Shown: positions 7,001 through 15,327, numbered from the stretch's first letter. The stretch is DNA of 64,000 nt from DASWZN01 sp963841635 (GCA_963841635.1 CAWJDO010000002.1:3038001-3102000), one strand, 5' to 3'. Notes: generated by a model not told the origin, from the sequence alone. Program-made: numbers and translations.

Positions 7001-8032
7001 ATGTCCTCCGCGCTCATTCTGGTCATCGTCATCACCGCGGTCGCGCTGGTGTTCGATTACCTCAACGGATTTCACGACGCCGCGAACTCCGTCGCCACCG
7101 TCGTGGCCACCCGCGTTCTGACGCCGCTTCAGGCCGTCATCTGGGCGGCCGTGTTCAACTTCATTTCCGTGTTCACCTTCGGCACCGCGGTGGCGCACAC
7201 GGTGGGCGCGGGCATGGTGGACCTCCACGCGGTCACGGTCTACGTGATCCTGGCGGGGCTGATCGGCGCGATTTTCTGGGATCTGGTGACCTGGTGGTTC
7301 GGGCTTCCCACCAGCTCGTCGCACGCCCTGTTCGGCGGTTACGCGGGCGCCGCGATGGCTCGCGCAGCGTTCTCCCGGGGCTTCGCGCACAGCTTCGAAG
7401 TGCTCATCTGGAGCGGCTGGATCAAGACGCTGATCTTCATGGTCCTTTCGCCGATCATCGGCCTCGTCCTGGCCTACGTTTTGATGACCCTCGTCTACTG
7501 GCTGTTCCGCCATTCCACCCCCAAGAAGATGGACGTCTATTTCCGGAAACTCCAACTCGTTTCCGCGGCGCTATTCAGCTACTCGCACGGGACCAACGAC
7601 GCTCAGAAGACCATGGGCATCATCACCGGTGTCCTGGTGACAACCGGGTATCTTCACGAATTCCGGGTGCCGGCGTGGGTGATCGCGGCGGCCGGCGCCG
7701 CCATCGGCCTGGGGACGCTCTCGGGCGGATGGCGAATCGTGCACACGGTGGGCTCGCGCATTACCAAGCTGAGGCCCCGCGGCGGCTTCTGCGCGGAGAC
7801 GGCGGCGGCGCTGTCGATCCTGACCGCGACGGCGGTCGGCGTGGGAGTTTCCACCACTCATGTGATCACCGGCGCCATCACCGGAGTGGGCTCGATCCAG
7901 CGCATGAAGGCTGTCCGCTGGGGCGTCGCGACCAACATCGCCTGGGCCTGGATCCTCACCATCCCGGCGGCGGCGGCTGTCGCCTGGATCTCCTACTCGC
8001 TCCTGTACTCGGCCGGCCTCGACCCGCGATAG
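7001..8032 (+). CDS. pit: PiT-family inorganic phosphate transporter
   Basis: 343 residues, an inner-membrane carrier with about ten hydrophobic segments. The two inverted family signatures are clear: GFHDAANSVATVVATRVL near the N-terminus and YSHGTNDAQKTMGII near residue 190. GLPTSSSHALFGGYAGAA and GVGVSTTHVITGAITGVG are the paired substrate-path motifs. PiT carriers bring in phosphate, often as a metal-phosphate complex, by proton or sodium symport. It forms a unit with the DUF47 gene upstream. The RIT element begins about 70 bases after its stop without disrupting it. Confidence 0.95.
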   Translation: MSSALILVIVITAVALVFDYLNGFHDAANSVATVVATRVLTPLQAVIWAAVFNFISVFTFGTAVAHTVGAGMVDLHAVTVYVILAGLIGAIFWDLVTWWFGLPTSSSHALFGGYAGAAMARAAFSRGFAHSFEVLIWSGWIKTLIFMVLSPIIGLVLAYVLMTLVYWLFRHSTPKKMDVYFRKLQLVSAALFSYSHGTNDAQKTMGIITGVLVTTGYLHEFRVPAWVIAAAGAAIGLGTLSGGWRIVHTVGSRITKLRPRGGFCAETAAALSILTATAVGVGVSTTHVITGAITGVGSIQRMKAVRWGVATNIAWAWILTIPAAAAVAWISYSLLYSAGLDPR

Positions 8033-8033
8033 G

Positions 8034-8067
8034 GGCCGCTCGGCACGGAACCGCGACCGCGGCGGCC
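8034..8067 (+). repeat. Degenerate CGCGGCTCGG-family repeat
   Basis: GCTCGGCACGGAACCGCGACCG follows the PiT stop directly (written here in two parts: GCTCGGCACGG and AACCGCGACCG). It resembles the element at 1931 but has lost part of the pairing. Confidence 0.55.
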
Positions 8068-8103
8068 TGTCAAGAGGAAAATGTGGAGTTGGCTCTTTTG
8101 CGC

Positions 8104-8181
8104 ATAATGCGGAGCCCGCGATTATGCAAAGCCAGGGCGTCGAGGTGGGCCTGCGGCCGGCCTTTGGGTGATCCGGGGCTC
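8104..8181 (+). repeat. Left inverted end of the RIT element
   Basis: The outer core ATAATGCGGAGCCC starts at 8104. GCATAAT and ATTATGC pair around it to form a hairpin. The inner inverted core GGGGCTCCACATTAT is at 8166-8180. A further core-like AAAATGTGGAG lies outside at 8079-8089. Confidence 0.85.
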
Positions 8182-8185
8182 CACA

Positions 8186-9178
8186 TTATCCCGGCTCGAA
8201 AAGTGACGTGATCAACGCGTCGGGCGCCTTGAATCGACCCCGACGCAAGCCGAGCGGCAATACCGCCTCCACGGCCTCCAACTTCACTGAGGGGTCCACC
8301 CGCAGGTAGATTTCCGTTGTACGGATGTCAGCGTGACCGAGCCACAGCGCCACCTTGCGGATGTCCCGAGTAGCTTGGAGCATCGTAAGCGCACAGCTGT
8401 GTCGAAGTTGATGGGGCGACACAGAGCGGCCGCTCAAAGACGGGCAACTTTTCCTTGCGGTGCAGACATGTTTGTCGAGAATATATTCGAAGCCCGCCCG
8501 GGTCATAGCGGCTCCCTCGGCGTTCACAAACAATTCGGGTACAGGCGGCGCTCCTCGAACTGCACGCCAGGCGCGCAAGTCAGCCGCCGTTTCCTTCCAG
8601 AGCGGAAGACATCGTTCCCTCCGGCCCTTGCCGAGAACGCGAATGCTCGGCGTTCGTTCGAGGCACACATTCTCCAGCGGGAGCCCCACCAGTTCCGAGA
8701 CACGCAGCCCTCCCGCGAAGCAGAGGTGTAGCATCGCACGGTCCCTGATTCCGAGGCGGGTCGCGGTACTTGGCGCGTTGAGGACGGCGCGAACCTCATC
8801 CATCGAGAGATGCCGGACCAGCATCTGGTCATGGCGCTTGTTGGGGATGGCGTGGATCTGGCGCGCCTGCGCCAGAGTGGAGGGCACACGGAACTCGACA
8901 TATCGGATGAATGCTTTGACCGCGGCGAGTCGTCCGTTACGCGTGGCTGCAGAGTTGCCGCGTTGTTTCTCGATGTGGGCGAGAAAGTCGAGAATCAGCG
9001 CGGCGTCGATCTGCTCGATGCAGATCTGGGAGGGCTTGATCCCCAGCCGCTGACTGGCAAAAACGAACAATAACCGAAAGGCGTGAGCGTAGGTCTCGCA
9101 TGTGTAGGGGCTGCACCCCTGATCGATTGGCATATGTTCTCGCAGGAAGCTGGTTATCAGCGGCGCTATAGGCGTCAT
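8186..9178 (-). CDS. ritC: RIT tyrosine recombinase C
   Basis: 330 residues, XerC/D-like tyrosine recombinase. The N-terminal SAM-like core-binding domain covers about residues 1-115. The catalytic domain has Arg in GGLRVSELVGLP, Lys in VLGKGRRER, the H-x-x-R box in SPHQLRHSCA, His in WLGHADIRTTE and the nucleophile Tyr in EIYLR. All catalytic residues are present. The ATG overlaps the stop of ritB (ATGA) behind a GGGGAGGG ribosome-binding site, so translation is coupled. As the third gene of the trio it acts together with RitA and RitB on the element ends; the division of labour among the three is not known. Confidence 0.9.
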   Translation of the reverse strand: MTPIAPLITSFLREHMPIDQGCSPYTCETYAHAFRLLFVFASQRLGIKPSQICIEQIDAALILDFLAHIEKQRGNSAATRNGRLAAVKAFIRYVEFRVPSTLAQARQIHAIPNKRHDQMLVRHLSMDEVRAVLNAPSTATRLGIRDRAMLHLCFAGGLRVSELVGLPLENVCLERTPSIRVLGKGRRERCLPLWKETAADLRAWRAVRGAPPVPELFVNAEGAAMTRAGFEYILDKHVCTARKSCPSLSGRSVSPHQLRHSCALTMLQATRDIRKVALWLGHADIRTTEIYLRVDPSVKLEAVEAVLPLGLRRGRFKAPDALITSLFEPG

Positions 9179-10083
9179 TTGCCCTCCCCGCCAATCAGTG
9201 CTTCAGCTGCGGCTGCGATGCCGGTCATCAACTCCGGCGTTGCCTCCAGGTACCAGTAGGTGTGGGCGATGTCCGCATGGCCCATGTATGTCGCCAGGGC
9301 GACGAAGTGACGCGCCACGGCTTCACGCCCCGTCGAGCACTGCTCCAGTGCCCTTGTGGCAAAGGTATGCCTCAGATCATGAATGCGTGGCGGACGCGTC
9401 CGGGAGGGGGCAATACCCGCAAGGCGACGAACCCGCCGAAAGGTGTACTCCACCATGCTGGAGGCGATCCGCTGATTCCCCGCCGACAAAAACACGTGGT
9501 CATCCGTCACGGCCAACTGGCGGCGCTGTTCGAGGTACTGATCAAAGGCTTTCACCGCTGTGGGGTGCAGGGGAATCAGCCGACCTTTACCGAACTTGGT
9601 GCAACGAATGTGCAGCACGCCATCAGGCAGTACGTCATGCGCACGGAGGTCGAGCGCCTCGGAGATGCGGAGCCCGGTCGCGGCAATCAGCCCCAGCAGC
9701 GTCCCGTAAACTCGGCGCCGAAGCGGATACGTCTCGCGAAGACGACCAGTCGCTTCGATGAGTTGCTCAATCTCTTCCGGGGTGTAGATGTAGGGCAGAC
9801 GCCGGCGCACGGGCGCATAAAACGGATTGGCGGGCAGCTCGTGAGTCGGATCCTCGGCGTGCAGAAAGCGCGCCAGACGGGCCACATCTCGCAACCTGAT
9901 GTAACGAGCGTGCAGGGAAGAACCTGCTGTGGCCCACTCCACGGCGGTGGAAACACGGATGTGGGTTTCACCCCTGCCAGCAGCGAACCGGGCGAACGCG
10001 CTGAGATTGAACGACAGGTCGCGAAGCTTGAAGCCGAGTGTCTGGCGAATCGAGATGTAGCGTTCCACGTGGGCTATTAGCAT
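9175..10083 (-). CDS. ritB: RIT tyrosine recombinase B
   Basis: 302 residues from the ATG at 10083, chosen because GGAGG lies 7 bases upstream and the start overlaps the ritA stop by 7 bases. Catalytic residues are present: Arg in ATGLRISEALDL, Lys in FGKGRLIPL, H-x-x-R in IHDLRHTFA, His in YMGHADIAHT and Tyr in YWYLEATPEL. The extra segment between the H-x-x-R box and the last His (EQCSTGREAVARHFVAL) is longer than in XerD and is typical of the second RIT recombinase. Coupled at both ends to its partners. Confidence 0.88.
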   Translation of the reverse strand: MLIAHVERYISIRQTLGFKLRDLSFNLSAFARFAAGRGETHIRVSTAVEWATAGSSLHARYIRLRDVARLARFLHAEDPTHELPANPFYAPVRRRLPYIYTPEEIEQLIEATGRLRETYPLRRRVYGTLLGLIAATGLRISEALDLRAHDVLPDGVLHIRCTKFGKGRLIPLHPTAVKAFDQYLEQRRQLAVTDDHVFLSAGNQRIASSMVEYTFRRVRRLAGIAPSRTRPPRIHDLRHTFATRALEQCSTGREAVARHFVALATYMGHADIAHTYWYLEATPELMTGIAAAAEALIGGEGK

Positions 10084-11315
10084 GAGGACACCTCCGGCCA
10101 TGGCTGGGCGACCTCTGACAGAAGGCCGAAGTCCACCTTGGCGTAGTGAGTGGTCGTCATGGGAGAGCGGTGCCGCAAGACCGCGCCGACGCCGGCGAGG
10201 GATACACCTTGACGGAGCATGGCAGTTGCGGCGGAGTGTCGTAGGACATGCGCGCCGTTGATGGGCGCTTTGATCCCGGCCCGACGCAGCGCCGCGCGCA
10301 CGATGTGGGTGACCGCCGCCCGCGTCAATGCGTGATACGGTGCCAGTACCGTAGTGAACACCTCGGGCACCTGCAACGACGGCCGGTCTTCATTCACATA
10401 GCGCAAAATGGCGTCGCCAACCTCCTGCGGAAGTGGAAGCGATTCCTGGCGACGACCTTTGCCGCAGACGCCGATTCCACCGTTGCGCCAGTCGATATCG
10501 GAGAGTTTCAGCTGAGCGACCTCGTTGGCGCGCAACGCCAACCGGGCCAAAAGCAGAAGCACAGCTCTATCTCGGCGCTCGAAGGCATGGCCGCTACAGG
10601 AGTCAATCACCCGCTGAACGTCATCCGCAGTGAGGAACCGGGGGACTGATGAGAGCCGCCATGAGGCGAAGCCCGGGATTGCGTCTTCCATGCCAGACGG
10701 GCATCGACCGGTCACGCCGAGGAAGCGGACGAAAGAACGGACCGCGACGACGATGCTCTTGGCACGCTCGATCCCGTGAGGCCGCGCCCGGTTGAGGATG
10801 AAGGTACGGAGGGCTTCGACGGAATACACGCGTGCGTCATCACCGAGAGCAGCGAGGAGTCCCACAAGAATCCCCTGATAGACGTCGAGAGTCGTCTCAG
10901 TCAGTCCACGGTGAGCGAGCATCCACGAACGGAATTCCCCTATGACAGGCCATTGTTCAGCGGCGGATGGCCGGACTACCGGCGGCGGAATCTTGCCCTG
11001 CTGTCGGAGGAATCGAATGAACAAGGAGGCGGCTGCCACCGATTGACGATTGGGGCCGCGGCTGTAACGAACACGCTGCTCTTTCCCAACCGCCAACTTG
11101 CATGCTTCGAAACCCGGCAACAGGTCTTGTGCAGTGAACCCCTCGGCCAGCATCCAATCCGTCCAGGCGGCCAGGGAGGTCAGACGGTTGTCGATAGAGG
11201 TCGGCTTGTACCCATGGAGGTGCAGCCAGTCGGCAAAGGCATCAATGTGATCGGCGGCGGCACCGGTCCGGAGGCGCCGCCGAGTAACGGGTGAATTGAA
11301 GTATGTTTCCAGCAT
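10077..11315 (-). CDS. ritA: RIT tyrosine recombinase A
   Basis: 412 residues, first gene of the trio. It is longer than XerD because of an extended N-terminal half (about 230 residues, two helical core-binding segments). The catalytic domain begins near residue 245: Arg in LALRANEVAQL, Lys in GKGRRQESLPL, H-x-x-R in AHVLRHSAA, His in LRHRSPMTT and Tyr in HYAKVDFGLL. A perfect 8-base inverted repeat lies 4 to 26 bases upstream of the ATG (11320-11342) and could act as an operator or block translation initiation. Confidence 0.9.
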   Translation of the reverse strand: MLETYFNSPVTRRRLRTGAAADHIDAFADWLHLHGYKPTSIDNRLTSLAAWTDWMLAEGFTAQDLLPGFEACKLAVGKEQRVRYSRGPNRQSVAAASLFIRFLRQQGKIPPPVVRPSAAEQWPVIGEFRSWMLAHRGLTETTLDVYQGILVGLLAALGDDARVYSVEALRTFILNRARPHGIERAKSIVVAVRSFVRFLGVTGRCPSGMEDAIPGFASWRLSSVPRFLTADDVQRVIDSCSGHAFERRDRAVLLLLARLALRANEVAQLKLSDIDWRNGGIGVCGKGRRQESLPLPQEVGDAILRYVNEDRPSLQVPEVFTTVLAPYHALTRAAVTHIVRAALRRAGIKAPINGAHVLRHSAATAMLRQGVSLAGVGAVLRHRSPMTTTHYAKVDFGLLSEVAQPWPEVSSC

Positions 11316-11319
11316 GATT

Positions 11320-11342
11320 AAGTCTCACTTGCGATGAGACTT
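11320..11342 (-). promoter_or_regulatory. Inverted repeat just upstream of ritA
   Basis: AAGTCTCA at 11320-11327 pairs perfectly with TGAGACTT at 11335-11342, with a 7-base loop. It ends a few bases before the ritA ATG. In DNA it is a candidate operator; in RNA it would occlude the ribosome-binding region. Confidence 0.45.
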
Positions 11343-11430
11343 GATGTGCTGGCTTCAGCGATCTCGACGCTCCGAGGCGGCGCCGGACCGGGGCAATCAC
11401 CGGGTGCTGAGCATTCCCGCGTTCCCCGAT

Positions 11431-11515
11431 ATTATGCGGAGTCCAGCGCCACTGGCAAGCCGGCCAGCCGCGCTTTCGACGGCCTGGCTTTGCATAATCG
11501 CGGGCTCCGCATTAT
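11431..11515 (+). repeat. Right inverted end of the RIT element
   Basis: The inner core ATTATGCGGAGTCC is at 11431 and the outer inverted core GGGCTCCGCATTAT at 11502-11515. A core-like AATACGCGGAG occurs just outside at 11537-11547, inside an 11-base perfect hairpin (CCGCGTATTGC / GCAATACGCGG). Confidence 0.85.
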
Positions 11516-11988
11516 CCGCGTATTGCAGAGAACCGCAATACGCGGAGTTCGAGCCAAGTGGGAAAGACGCCGGGATTCTCGAGCCAGGTGAGCAGCCACA
11601 GCACCATCTCTTCCTTCGCGGCGTGCTCGTCCGCCGTCAGCTTGGGACTGCGCAGCGCGAAGCGCGCGTGGTCCTTTGCGGTGATCGCGGCGCGGCGGCA
11701 GGCGCGGGCCCGCCGTACGTCGCCGGCGGCGGTCGCCTCGGCGTACTCGCGCTCCATTTCGAGAAGCGTGCGCTCGAGGTTCTCGAACGAATCCTGGCGG
11801 ATACCGCAGACCAGCGGCGCCAGCGAAATGCCGGTCTCGCGCAGCAGACGCCGCAGAGTCGCTTCACTCACCGGCGCGAGCGTGCACAGTAACTCGCCGA
11901 AATCCGCCTCGGTGATGTGTTCCAGCCGGCTCGCCTCAAGGAAGGCCGCCAACGCCTCCCGCTTGCTTTTCCTGCCTGCGGACGCCAC
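11512..11988 (-). CDS. Helical protein of unknown function, probably truncated by the RIT element
   Basis: About 158 residues if started at the GTG at 11988; an upstream start inside mltG (to 12057) is also open. The sequence is rich in Ala, Arg, Glu and Leu and looks entirely alpha-helical (SEATLRRLLRETGISLAPL and ENLERTLLEMEREYAEA). I do not recognise the family. The stop codon TAA at 11512-11514 lies inside the RIT terminal repeat, so the natural C-terminus was probably lost or replaced when the element inserted. The start overlaps the mltG 3' end, so it is likely the last gene of the ruvX-mltG operon. Confidence 0.55.
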   Translation of the reverse strand: MASAGRKSKREALAAFLEASRLEHITEADFGELLCTLAPVSEATLRRLLRETGISLAPLVCGIRQDSFENLERTLLEMEREYAEATAAGDVRRARACRRAAITAKDHARFALRSPKLTADEHAAKEEMVLWLLTWLENPGVFPTWLELRVLRFSAIRG

Positions 11989-12952
11989 GCCTATATTGTT
12001 GGACAGCGCGGGTGTGGTCCGCCAGCCCTTTCGAGAACTGGTGGCCGCCGGAGCCATCGGGGCGCACGACGAAATAGAGGTAGTCCGTCGCCGCCGGCTG
12101 GAGCGCGGCTTTGAGCGACGCCATCCCCGGGTTGGCGATGGGGCCGGGCGGCAGGCCCGCGTGCCGATAGGTGTTGTAGGCCTGCTGGCTCGCGAGGTCC
12201 GAACGGTGGATGACGCCGCGGTAGCGGTCTTCGACCTCGGCGGCGTAGATGGCGGTGGGATCGCACTGAAGGGCCATGCCGATCCGCAGACGGTTCGAAA
12301 ACACCGAGGCGATGAGCGGCCGCTCGTCGGGCAGCTTGGCCTCGCGCTCGACCAGCGAGGCGAGGGTCACGACCTCGTGCGGCTTCGCGGCGGGCGGGCC
12401 CAGGGCGCGCCAGGCCTTGCGAAAGCGATCCGTCATCAGGGTGCAGAGCTGCGCCGGCGTGGTGTGGCGCGTCACGTGATAGGTATCGGGGAAGAGGTAG
12501 CCTTCGAGCGACGGAGCCTGGGGATCGAGGTCGTGGATCGGCGCGGGATCGTGGGCCGAGGCGAGGAACGCCGTGGCGTTCATGATCTTCAGGCGATCGA
12601 GCGTCTGCGCGATGTCGAAGGTGCTGTTGCCTTCGGGCACCACCAGCACGTAGTAGAAGACGTCGCCGCGCACGATGCGGTCGAAGACCTTCCACATGCT
12701 CTGGCGGTCCTTGAACATGTACTCGCCGGCCTTGAGCCTGGCGCGGGGGCGGAGGGCGCGGACCATCAGGAACTGCAGGCGGTTTTCGATGACGCCGCCG
12801 TCGGCCAGGATGCGCGCGATCTGGCGCGCGTTGGCGCCGCGGGGGATGACGACGAAGCACTGCCGGGGCGGCCCGACGCTGGGCGTCAGAATCCAGAGGG
12901 CGGTCAGCGAGGCCACGACGAGCACGGTCACGATGGCGGCCAGGGTTTTCAT
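11936..12952 (-). CDS. mltG: Endolytic murein transglycosylase MltG
   Basis: 338 residues, started at the ATG at 12952 that overlaps the ruvX stop (ATGA). One N-terminal membrane anchor (TLAAIVTVLVVASLTALWIL) is followed by the YceG/MltG fold. Recognisable motifs are LKAGEYMF, VPEGNSTFDIAQTL, LEGYLFPDTYHV, ASLVEREAKLPDERPLIASVF with the catalytic Glu, LQCDPTAIYA, YNTYRHAGLPPGPIANPG and YLYFVVRPDG with HQFSKGLADH at the end. The enzyme cuts nascent peptidoglycan strands at the inner membrane and sets their length. Pairing with ruvX is a conserved arrangement in many bacteria. Confidence 0.95.
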   Translation of the reverse strand: MKTLAAIVTVLVVASLTALWILTPSVGPPRQCFVVIPRGANARQIARILADGGVIENRLQFLMVRALRPRARLKAGEYMFKDRQSMWKVFDRIVRGDVFYYVLVVPEGNSTFDIAQTLDRLKIMNATAFLASAHDPAPIHDLDPQAPSLEGYLFPDTYHVTRHTTPAQLCTLMTDRFRKAWRALGPPAAKPHEVVTLASLVEREAKLPDERPLIASVFSNRLRIGMALQCDPTAIYAAEVEDRYRGVIHRSDLASQQAYNTYRHAGLPPGPIANPGMASLKAALQPAATDYLYFVVRPDGSGGHQFSKGLADHTRAVQQYRRGVRRQEKQAGGVGGLP

Positions 12953-13392
12953 GCCGGCTCCGCCATTCCCAGAGAGTCGAGGTAGCTCTGCAGCAGGATC
13001 ACGGCCGAGAGGCGATCGACGGCGCGTGCGCGCTTCTCGATGCTGATCCCGCTCGAGCGCAGGACGCGGCCGGCCTCGACCGAGGTCAGGCGTTCGTCCC
13101 AGAGGCGGACGGGCAGGCCGCTGCGGGCTCCCAGTCCATCGGCGAAATGGCGGACCCACTCCGCCTGGCGGCCTTCACGGCCGCTCATGTTGACCGGGTT
13201 CCCGATGAGGATCAATGCGACCCCCTTCGCGGAAGCCAGGTGTGAAATAACGGCATAGTCTTCCCGGGTGTTGGTCCGTTGGATGGTATCGAGGCCTTGC
13301 GCGGTGATGCCCAACTCGTCGCTGACGGCGACGCCGATGCGGCGTCTGCCCACGTCGAGGGCAAGGATGCGCGAGATTTGTGGATCGGGCAT
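12949..13392 (-). CDS. ruvX: RuvX/YqgF pre-16S rRNA nuclease
   Basis: 147 residues with the RNase H-like fold of YqgF: first acidic residue in ILALDVGRRRIGVAVSD, then LILIGNPVNMSGREG, RLWDERLTSVEAG and the last acidic residue in RAVDRLSAVILLQSYLD. YqgF is required for final processing of the 16S rRNA 5' end. The start at 13392 is the only methionine placed just before the conserved DVG strand. A 90-base palindromic repeat begins 10 bases upstream, so transcription probably starts beyond or inside it. Confidence 0.93.
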   Translation of the reverse strand: MPDPQISRILALDVGRRRIGVAVSDELGITAQGLDTIQRTNTREDYAVISHLASAKGVALILIGNPVNMSGREGRQAEWVRHFADGLGARSGLPVRLWDERLTSVEAGRVLRSSGISIEKRARAVDRLSAVILLQSYLDSLGMAEPA

Positions 13393-13401
13393 GTTATGGA
13401 T

Positions 13402-13491
13402 AAAACCGGGGACAGCATATTCTGTCCACGGCGGGACAGAGGGTATTGTCACCGGTTGTTGGTGGGGACAGAGTATACTGTCCCCGGTTTT
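13402..13491. repeat. GGGGACAG/CTGTCCCC palindromic element
   Basis: AAAACCGGGGACAG at 13402-13415 is a perfect reverse complement of CTGTCCCCGGTTTT at 13478-13491. Internal GGGACAGAG and CAGTATACT-type variants suggest a composite of two hairpins. It separates divergent ruvX and the permease gene. The GGGACAG ... GTCCCCGGTTT pattern recurs in the tandem array at 23733. Confidence 0.85.
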
Positions 13492-13635
13492 GGCTTGGGC
13501 CGGTGTGGCCGTCCTTTCCGGTTTTGGCGGCCCGTCTGTCACTCGGCCGAATTTCATTATACGGCCCATCATGCTACAGTAGCGTTTGGCATTTTGCGTG
13601 CGGGGAACACCCGCAATTGCAGGGGTCTTCACTTC

Positions 13636-14802
13636 GTGGCAGTCGCTCCGCGTTCGATCCGGACCTTGAGCCCGGGGGGTTTCGGCTCGTCGGTCATCGC
13701 GCTGGCAGGCGCGATCGCACTCCTCTACTACGGGCGCGTCTTCCTGGTGACGCTCGCGACGGCGATGATCATCGCTTTCATCCTGGAGCTGCCCGTGGGG
13801 TGGCTGATGAAGCTGCGGATTCCCCGAGGACTGGCCAGCTTCCTGGTCTGCGCCATCGGGATATGCGTGGTGTACCTGTTGGGGCTGGGCGTCTACACGC
13901 AGGGCACGGGCCTGGTGGACGATTTGCCGAAGTACGGCCAGAGGATCGGCGATGTGGCCGATCAGGTCATCGTACGCGCCGAATCGATGGAGGAATCCAT
14001 CGTGAACATGGTGGTGCCGAAGCGTTTTCGCGAGCAGGCGACCGTGCCGCAGCAGGCGCAGAAGAAGCCTGGGCGGCGCCGTGGGGCTGCCGAGCCGGCG
14101 GCCACTCCTTTGCCCATCGGTCCTGGGGCGGTGACCGAGGTCCGCATACGTCCCGAGCGGCCTCCGCTGGTGGACTTTTTGTATTCGCACCTGGGGCCGG
14201 TATACGAGGTGCTGCTGATGGCCTCGTTTATTCCATTCCTGGTCTACTTCATGCTGAGCTGGCGGGAGCATATTTACCGCAGCTTCCTCAAGATTTTCCA
14301 GGGGGAGGCGCGGCTGATGGCGGCGAAATCGGTGGATGGCATCGCGGTGATGGTGCGAGCGTTCGTGGTAGGCAATTTTGTCCTCGGGTTGTTCCTTGCG
14401 GCGGCGAGCACCGCGGTGTTCTGGGGATTCCATCTGCCGTACGTGTTCCTTGTCGGTCCCATCAGCGGGTTTCTGAGCCTGGTGCCGTACATCGGACTGC
14501 CGCTCGCCATGATCCCGCCGTTTCTGGCGGCGCTGGCGATTTACAAGAACCTGACATCCTACGTCCTGATGCTGTCGATCGTGGCGGTGTTGCACCTGAT
14601 CGCGATGAACCTGCTGTATCCGAAGGTGGTGGGGCCGCGGGTCCACCTGAATCCGCTGACGGTGACGATCGCTCTGATGTTCTGGAGCGTGATCTGGGGG
14701 GCGCCGGGGCTGGTGCTGGCGATTCCGCTGACGGCCGGGATCAAGGCGGTGTGCGATAACGTGAGCGGCCTCGAGCCGGTGGGTAAATTTCTGGGTGATT
14801 AA
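13636..14802 (+). CDS. AI-2E family transporter (PerM/YdiK-like)
   Basis: 388 residues from a GTG at 13636 with AGGGG about 10 bases upstream. It is a polytopic inner-membrane protein with seven to eight hydrophobic segments. A soluble insertion of about 85 residues after the third segment is rich in Gln, Lys and Pro. The family fingerprint is in the C-terminal half: AFVVGNFVLGLFLAA, LVPYIGLPLAMIPPFLAALA, YPKVVGPRVHLNPLTVTIAL and WGAPGLVLAIPLTAGIKAV. Members have been linked to export of autoinducer-2 or to sodium/proton exchange; the substrate here is unknown. It ends directly against the next gene. Confidence 0.88.
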   Translation: MAVAPRSIRTLSPGGFGSSVIALAGAIALLYYGRVFLVTLATAMIIAFILELPVGWLMKLRIPRGLASFLVCAIGICVVYLLGLGVYTQGTGLVDDLPKYGQRIGDVADQVIVRAESMEESIVNMVVPKRFREQATVPQQAQKKPGRRRGAAEPAATPLPIGPGAVTEVRIRPERPPLVDFLYSHLGPVYEVLLMASFIPFLVYFMLSWREHIYRSFLKIFQGEARLMAAKSVDGIAVMVRAFVVGNFVLGLFLAAASTAVFWGFHLPYVFLVGPISGFLSLVPYIGLPLAMIPPFLAALAIYKNLTSYVLMLSIVAVLHLIAMNLLYPKVVGPRVHLNPLTVTIALMFWSVIWGAPGLVLAIPLTAGIKAVCDNVSGLEPVGKFLGD

Positions 14803-15327
14803 ATGAACAAGGTACTGAAAGAGAAACTCGACCCTTATATCAAGCTGGCGCCGTTCCTGGGGATCGGCCTGGTGGTGGTGGTGCTGGCGGCGGCGGGAAT
14901 CTTCTACGGGAACAAGGGCGCGCACCTGGAACTGGTGGGCTCGATTCTGAAGGTTCGGACGATGCCGATCGAAGAGAACAGCTCGGCCGCCATCATCGAC
15001 TTTCGATTCCGGAATCCTTCCGACTACGTGTTCAAGGTGCAGACCGTCGAGGTGACGATGACGGACGCGAAGGGGAACGCGGTGGACGGGTCGGTGATTT
15101 CGGAAGTGGATTCGAACAGCCTGTTCGCCTACTACCCGGCGCTGGGGCAGAAGTTCAACACGAGCCTGTTGCCGCAGACGAAGGTGAAGGGCGGGGAAAC
15201 GATGGACCGGATGCTGGCGGTGCGCTTCGAGCTTCCGGAGAAGGCGCTGAAGGAGCGCAAGGGGATGCGCATCCATGTGGTGGAGGTTGCGGGGCAGGAA
15301 GCGGATTTCGTGGAGGGGGCGAAGTAG
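14803..15327 (+). CDS. Membrane-anchored protein of unknown function, coupled to the permease
   Basis: 174 residues starting on the base after the permease stop codon, so the two are almost certainly co-translated. One transmembrane segment (APFLGIGLVVVVLAAAGIFY) is followed by a periplasmic beta-rich domain of about 130 residues (IIDFRFRNPSDYVFKVQTVEVTM and RIHVVEVAGQEADF). The arrangement resembles LEA14 or FxLYD-type domains, which handle unfolded or hydrophobic ligands, but the match is only by feel. A role as partner of the permease is inferred from the gene coupling. Confidence 0.7.
   Translation: MNKVLKEKLDPYIKLAPFLGIGLVVVVLAAAGIFYGNKGAHLELVGSILKVRTMPIEENSSAAIIDFRFRNPSDYVFKVQTVEVTMTDAKGNAVDGSVISEVDSNSLFAYYPALGQKFNTSLLPQTKVKGGETMDRMLAVRFELPEKALKERKGMRIHVVEVAGQEADFVEGAK

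Larger units (their letters stand above)
8104..11515 (-). mobile_element. RIT (recombinase-in-trio) element
   Basis: Three overlapping tyrosine recombinase genes read leftward and are enclosed by long inverted ends. The outermost 33 bases at 8104-8136 are an exact reverse complement of 11483-11515. Inside each end a second, inverted copy of the core (ATAATGCGGAG versus CTCCACATTAT / ATTATGCGGAG) sits about 70 bases in. Three different tandem recombinases plus such ends define RIT elements as described in other bacteria. The element is 3.4 kb and carries no cargo gene. All three recombinases look intact, so it may be mobile. Confidence 0.9.
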
